This document shows positions 60,745 to 64,000 of a stretch of DNA of 64,000 nucleotides, piece after piece (within the stretch, counting starts at the first letter, position 1; each line of letters begins with the position of its first letter). Source of the DNA: Bacteroidales bacterium UBA1173 (GTDB lineage: Bacteria; Bacteroidota; Bacteroidia; Bacteroidales; F082); assembly GCA_002311655.1 (NCBI GenBank), contig DBYZ01000010.1, positions 62,001 through 126,000 on the forward strand, read 5' to 3'. Under the pieces are notes generated by a model, which was not told the DNA's origin, searched no databases, and was given only the letters and a program-made list of their open reading frames with translations. The translations under genes and the position numbers were made by a program.

Positions 60745-63681
60745 TTAGTATACTAAGAACTTGGCTGTCTCTGCCTTGTTGCCTGCCATCACGCGGATGA
60801 TATATGTTCCGCTGGCGAGGTTCTCAGCATTGAATGTCATTGTGTGTTCGCCTTGTCCGTAGAATCCGAGCTCGTTGTTAGCCACCATGCGGCCTGAGAG
60901 GTCGTAAATCTGATAGCTGACCTTTGCGCTTTCTGTAAGAGTGATGTTCATCTGAGCCATGTCTCTCACTGGGTTAGGATAGATGTTAACCTGAACGTTT
61001 TCGGTCATGTCGTTCTCTTCAACACCGAAGTCTGAACCTTCTTTGTATGTTGCGCAAGAAATGATGCCTTCACCGTATGTAGCTGCATAAATCATACCTT
61101 CGTTGTCAACACCTGGCCAAAGGACGTATGTTGGAGTTCCCATCTCATCATAGAGAACGTCAATCTTAGAATCATGATTCTTTTGTGATGCTTGTTTGAG
61201 GTCCATAACCGGGCATGAAACAGCGCCTGACTTAGCCCATGTTGAACCGTTTTCTGAAACGTAAACACCATATTCTGTACCAGCGATGAGTAAGCCTTCG
61301 CTCTTTTCAATCAAGCATGAGTAAACAGGAACTTTTGGAAGGTTGCCCTGAACTGATGTGAATGATGTACCGCCGTTGGTTGATTTGTAAACGTAGTCGT
61401 TGTTGCCATAGTTGCCTAATGAAACCATCACATTGTTGCTGTTGTTAGGATTGATTGAAATGCCTGTAACAGCCTGACCTGCGAATGGGTTCAATGTTGT
61501 GAATGTCACAACGCTTGTTGCTGAGTCAGCGATTGCCTGCTCTGCTGTGTAGGCTTCTGCAAGACCTGTAACCTTGTAGAGGTTGCCTTCTGCTGTACCA
61601 ACCATTGCCATGTCACCGTCACCGCTGATTGCAACTGCTGTTGGGATGCCTTCAATTTCGCTGATTAACAACCAGTCAGTCAATCTATTGAAGATGAGAG
61701 CGTCTCTTGTCATATAGAGCTTGCCTTCGACACCGACAACATACAATGTGCTGAGTGGGTCGTGGATGTTGCGGATGGTATCGCCTGGCAGACAGCAAGG
61801 ATTGCCTGAAATGTCTTGGTGAATACAATCAGCTGCTGTGAGGTAGTAATCGACAGGATAACCGCACTGGTTACTGTATGCATAAACCAAATCGCCAACA
61901 TGTTTCACTGTTCTGATAGGAGCAAAGATTGTGTCAACAGGGTTGTTTTCATCATTGTAGTTCTCGAAGAAAGCGAATGGTGTTCTGAATGCGTTAGCGT
62001 TTGTGATGACTGGATTTTCATCGTCGCCCTCAAAGTTACCGTCAAAGTCAACACCAGCAGTCTCTGTTCTGTAAATAGGTGTTGAAAGGCTTCCTGTTCC
62101 TGAAACGAAGAAGATGTATGGGTTGATTGTTGAAATTGCGCAAGGACCACCTGCATATTCTTTGTTGAAGAATGATGATGCATATCCGTTGTTTGTGACG
62201 TGTGGGAATATATATTGACCTGTTGTCACGTTGTTGATGTTTTCTGATGCTGTCATTGCGATTGTACCATGATCAAGGTTACCTCCGAGGAATGCTGAAT
62301 AGCCGCTGATACCGACATTCATCATACGAGCAACTGAGGTGTGCTCGTCTTCTGTGATGAAGTAACGGTTGCCACTCTTGTATGAATACAAGCCTGCATA
62401 GTATTCGCCTTTGTAAACACCGCCGTTTGTTCCGACGAAGAACTCATTATCATCGTTTGGATTGAAGGCGATTGTCTGAATGCCCTGGTGGATGTAGAGA
62501 TAACGGTTCCATGCAACTGCTGTGTATTCGTCTGTGAAGTATTCAGAAATCTGCTCTGGTCTGTAGCTGTTGACACCTAAACCAAGTGCGTCTTCAATAA
62601 CCCAGAGGTTGTCTGAACCGAGAAGGAGCTTCTTAGGATTGTTAGGATAAACAATCATGAAACCGTCCATGTTTGCGTCAACGCCTAACATTGGGTACAA
62701 ACTTGTTCCGGCTACTGCTATATCCCAAGTGTTACCACCGTCTGCTGTGAAATAGATGTTACCTGTTGAATAAGCTCCGACACTGCCGTCCATATAAGCG
62801 ATGTACATGTAGTTGGCATCTGATGGAGACACTGCGATAATCTTAGGATTGCTGTTGCTTGCGATATTGTCGGTAACATTTACGAATGCTGCGCCGTTCT
62901 TTGAGAGATAAACGTTAGCATCGTCAGCTGCGAGGATGTCGCCATTGTTGTTGACTTTCACGCTTCTGAAGTTACCTTCAATCATTTTGGTCCATGATGC
63001 GCCGTTGTCTGTGCTCTTCATGATACCGCCAGCTGTTGCAGCGTAAATTGTGCCATTGGCGATTGCAATCTCGTTGACGAAGCCCCAGCCGTTTGTTGCT
63101 GTAGGTGTTGTCGATTCGAGAAGCTCAGGTAATGTTGAACCTGCTGCCAATTTGTAGATACCTCTTCCGATGAAGCTTGTCTCATAGCCCATCACGCTCA
63201 AGCCGTTGAAAGCCTGTGCCTCGCGACCGTCACCTGTGCCGATGTAGATGTTGCCGTTGGCATCTTTTGCCATGCAGTTGATCATCATACTTACATTGGT
63301 GAGCTTCTTGAAAGTGATGCCGCCGTTGGTGGTCTTGAAAATGTCACCACCCATTGTTCCAATCAAAACTGAACCATCATTGCCGTAGACAATAGCTCTT
63401 GTCATGCCGCCATAGTTGTCCGGACCTGCATAGTTCCATGTCAAATTGGCATCTCTTGATGTTGTTTGAGCAGCTTCCTGACCTGCGATTAAGTCGGCTG
63501 GGTCAATCAAACCGGTCTCCTGATTTGCGCGAATGCTCTTCATAAATGAAGAAAATGTAGCTTTTGAGCTTGTCCTTGGATTGTATTTTCCTTGGATTCC
63601 AGCAGCGTTAGCCACGATACTTGCTTGAGCTAACACAATGGTTATCAAAAGCATACTTAACGGTAAAAATCTTTTTTTCAT
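60745..63681 (-). CDS. T9SS-sorted protein with sortilin/VPS10-like repeats
   Basis: This 978-residue protein starts at ATG 63681 (signal peptide MKKRFLPLSMLLITIVLAQA); an upstream in-frame ATG at 63699 is less likely. The body contains BNR/Asp-box-type repeats of a beta-propeller: IFKTTNGGITFKKL, IMKSTDNGASWTKM, IYFTADGGNTWDIA, YVYKSTNGGTSFTSV, VYVSENGSTWAKSG. The last 85 residues are a T9SS type A domain (IYPNPVRDMAQMNITLTE, YDLSGRMVANNEL, GTYIIRVMAGN). The sialidase arginine set was not evident, so binding rather than catalysis is likely. It is transcribed alone from a promoter with an inverted repeat. Confidence 0.9.
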   Translation of the reverse strand: MKKRFLPLSMLLITIVLAQASIVANAAGIQGKYNPRTSSKATFSSFMKSIRANQETGLIDPADLIAGQEAAQTTSRDANLTWNYAGPDNYGGMTRAIVYGNDGSVLIGTMGGDIFKTTNGGITFKKLTNVSMMINCMAKDANGNIYIGTGDGREAQAFNGLSVMGYETSFIGRGIYKLAAGSTLPELLESTTPTATNGWGFVNEIAIANGTIYAATAGGIMKSTDNGASWTKMIEGNFRSVKVNNNGDILAADDANVYLSKNGAAFVNVTDNIASNSNPKIIAVSPSDANYMYIAYMDGSVGAYSTGNIYFTADGGNTWDIAVAGTSLYPMLGVDANMDGFMIVYPNNPKKLLLGSDNLWVIEDALGLGVNSYRPEQISEYFTDEYTAVAWNRYLYIHQGIQTIAFNPNDDNEFFVGTNGGVYKGEYYAGLYSYKSGNRYFITEDEHTSVARMMNVGISGYSAFLGGNLDHGTIAMTASENINNVTTGQYIFPHVTNNGYASSFFNKEYAGGPCAISTINPYIFFVSGTGSLSTPIYRTETAGVDFDGNFEGDDENPVITNANAFRTPFAFFENYNDENNPVDTIFAPIRTVKHVGDLVYAYSNQCGYPVDYYLTAADCIHQDISGNPCCLPGDTIRNIHDPLSTLYVVGVEGKLYMTRDALIFNRLTDWLLISEIEGIPTAVAISGDGDMAMVGTAEGNLYKVTGLAEAYTAEQAIADSATSVVTFTTLNPFAGQAVTGISINPNNSNNVMVSLGNYGNNDYVYKSTNGGTSFTSVQGNLPKVPVYSCLIEKSEGLLIAGTEYGVYVSENGSTWAKSGAVSCPVMDLKQASQKNHDSKIDVLYDEMGTPTYVLWPGVDNEGMIYAATYGEGIISCATYKEGSDFGVEENDMTENVQVNIYPNPVRDMAQMNITLTESAKVSYQIYDLSGRMVANNELGFYGQGEHTMTFNAENLASGTYIIRVMAGNKAETAKFLVY

Positions 63682-63730
63682 ATCACGTAATTTAGACATT
63701 AATTTCTATGTGTTGTTGCACTATTTTTAG

Positions 63731-63759
63731 GGTTCAAAAATACAACATTTTTTTGAACC
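63731..63759 (-). promoter_or_regulatory. Promoter with perfect inverted repeat, upstream of the sortilin-like gene
   Basis: GGTTCAAAAA (63731-63740) and TTTTTGAACC (63750-63759) are perfect 10-base arms 9 bases apart. On the minus strand the -7 element TATTTTTG (63742 to 63735) lies inside the repeat, which could be an operator. Confidence 0.5.
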
Positions 63760-63844
63760 ACACAAAATATTTTGGGAAAAAAATTAAATATTTTTTCTCC
63801 TAAAACACTAAAATACACATTTTCAACGCTATAGACAGCTAAAA

Positions 63845-64000
63845 TTAGTACTTTATTGATGCTGAAGACGGCATCCAACCGACACTGCCGTCGGCGATTT
63901 TTATCTTGTCCCAATTGTCGGCTTTGTCCATGATTTCAACTTTCGTGCCTTCGTGGAGAACGAAAAGGTCGACACCCGATGATGACGGCGAGCTTTTCAC
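63845..64000 (-). CDS. SH3-domain protein, C-terminal end only (BatE-like)
   Basis: This minus-strand frame enters from the right edge and ends with TAA at 63847-63845, giving 51 residues. The sequence VDLFVLHEGTKVEIMDKADN, then WDKIKIADGSVGWMPSSA, is a bacterial SH3 domain. This C-terminus resembles BatE, the TPR-SH3 protein of the Bacteroidota aerotolerance operon, but the TPR part is outside the window. Other SH3_3 proteins cannot be excluded. Confidence 0.75.
   Translation of the reverse strand: MKSSPSSSGVDLFVLHEGTKVEIMDKADNWDKIKIADGSVGWMPSSASIKY

Overview
The window reads as chromosome of a Bacteroidota bacterium of the order Bacteroidales, probably an anaerobic host- or sediment-associated member. 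Four lines of evidence support this. Most transcription units are preceded by the Bacteroidota -7 element (TAnnTTTG), and few genes have a Shine-Dalgarno sequence. At least five large secreted proteins end in a type IX secretion (T9SS) type A sorting domain. BspA-type leucine-rich repeat and Fibrobacter-type paralogous-domain surface proteins are present. The rotary ATPase is V-type. No tRNA, rRNA, CRISPR array, insertion sequence or prophage was seen.

Layout. 1-5676: V-type ATPase operon (A, B, D, I, K; the 5' end of A is off the window). 5677-6069: terminator, promoter and a long rod-shaped structured RNA candidate. 6070-8132: accessory patch with a small P-loop protein, a lipoprotein and a HigBA toxin-antitoxin pair. 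8107-12153: prmC, yigZ-type gene, dnaA and an rsmI-type methyltransferase. 12154-22725: accessory and surface-protein region with a T9SS adhesin, an ORF6N/PLD-like protein, a BspA-like T9SS protein, an Abi-family protein, a lipoprotein of the major-paralogous-domain type, a GNAT toxin-like pair, and two copies of a small secreted protein with a PLGSG tail. 22748-34817: peptide transporter, valS, the rsfS-ftsH-LUD operon, birA, pyrE, NUDIX, coaD and a thioredoxin-like protein. 34891-44161: secA, two tandem patatin/beta-barrel proteins, pyrH and frr. 44158-51662: ddl, PASTA protein, T9SS protein, rluD, hldD, merR-type regulator and M23 peptidase. 51768-60656: alaS, lipoprotein, beta-barrel protein, giant PKD T9SS protein, rdgB, ung and a 42-residue lipoprotein. 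60745-64000: sortilin-like T9SS protein and the 3' end of an SH3 (BatE-like) gene.

How the parts relate. The core genes cover ion-driven ATP turnover, replication start, translation (valS, alaS, frr, prmC, rsfS, rluD), pyrimidine, CoA and biotin metabolism, Sec export (secA), and wall and LPS building (ddl, M23, PASTA, hldD). SecA feeds the many secreted proteins. T9SS cargo is dense, but no T9SS machinery gene is certain here.

Most interesting. (1) A repeated two-gene unit pairs a small signal-peptide protein ending in PLGSG + hydrophobic helix + basic tail with a large surface protein. (2) There is a candidate 6S-like RNA after the V-ATPase operon. (3) Seven-base tandem arrays occur in several places, including a mirror-image pair between prmC and yigZ and a copy translated inside prmC. 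(4) Two accessory genes (ORF6N/PLD and Abi) are each bracketed by direct repeats. All coordinates and motifs were read by eye; no alignments or folding were run.
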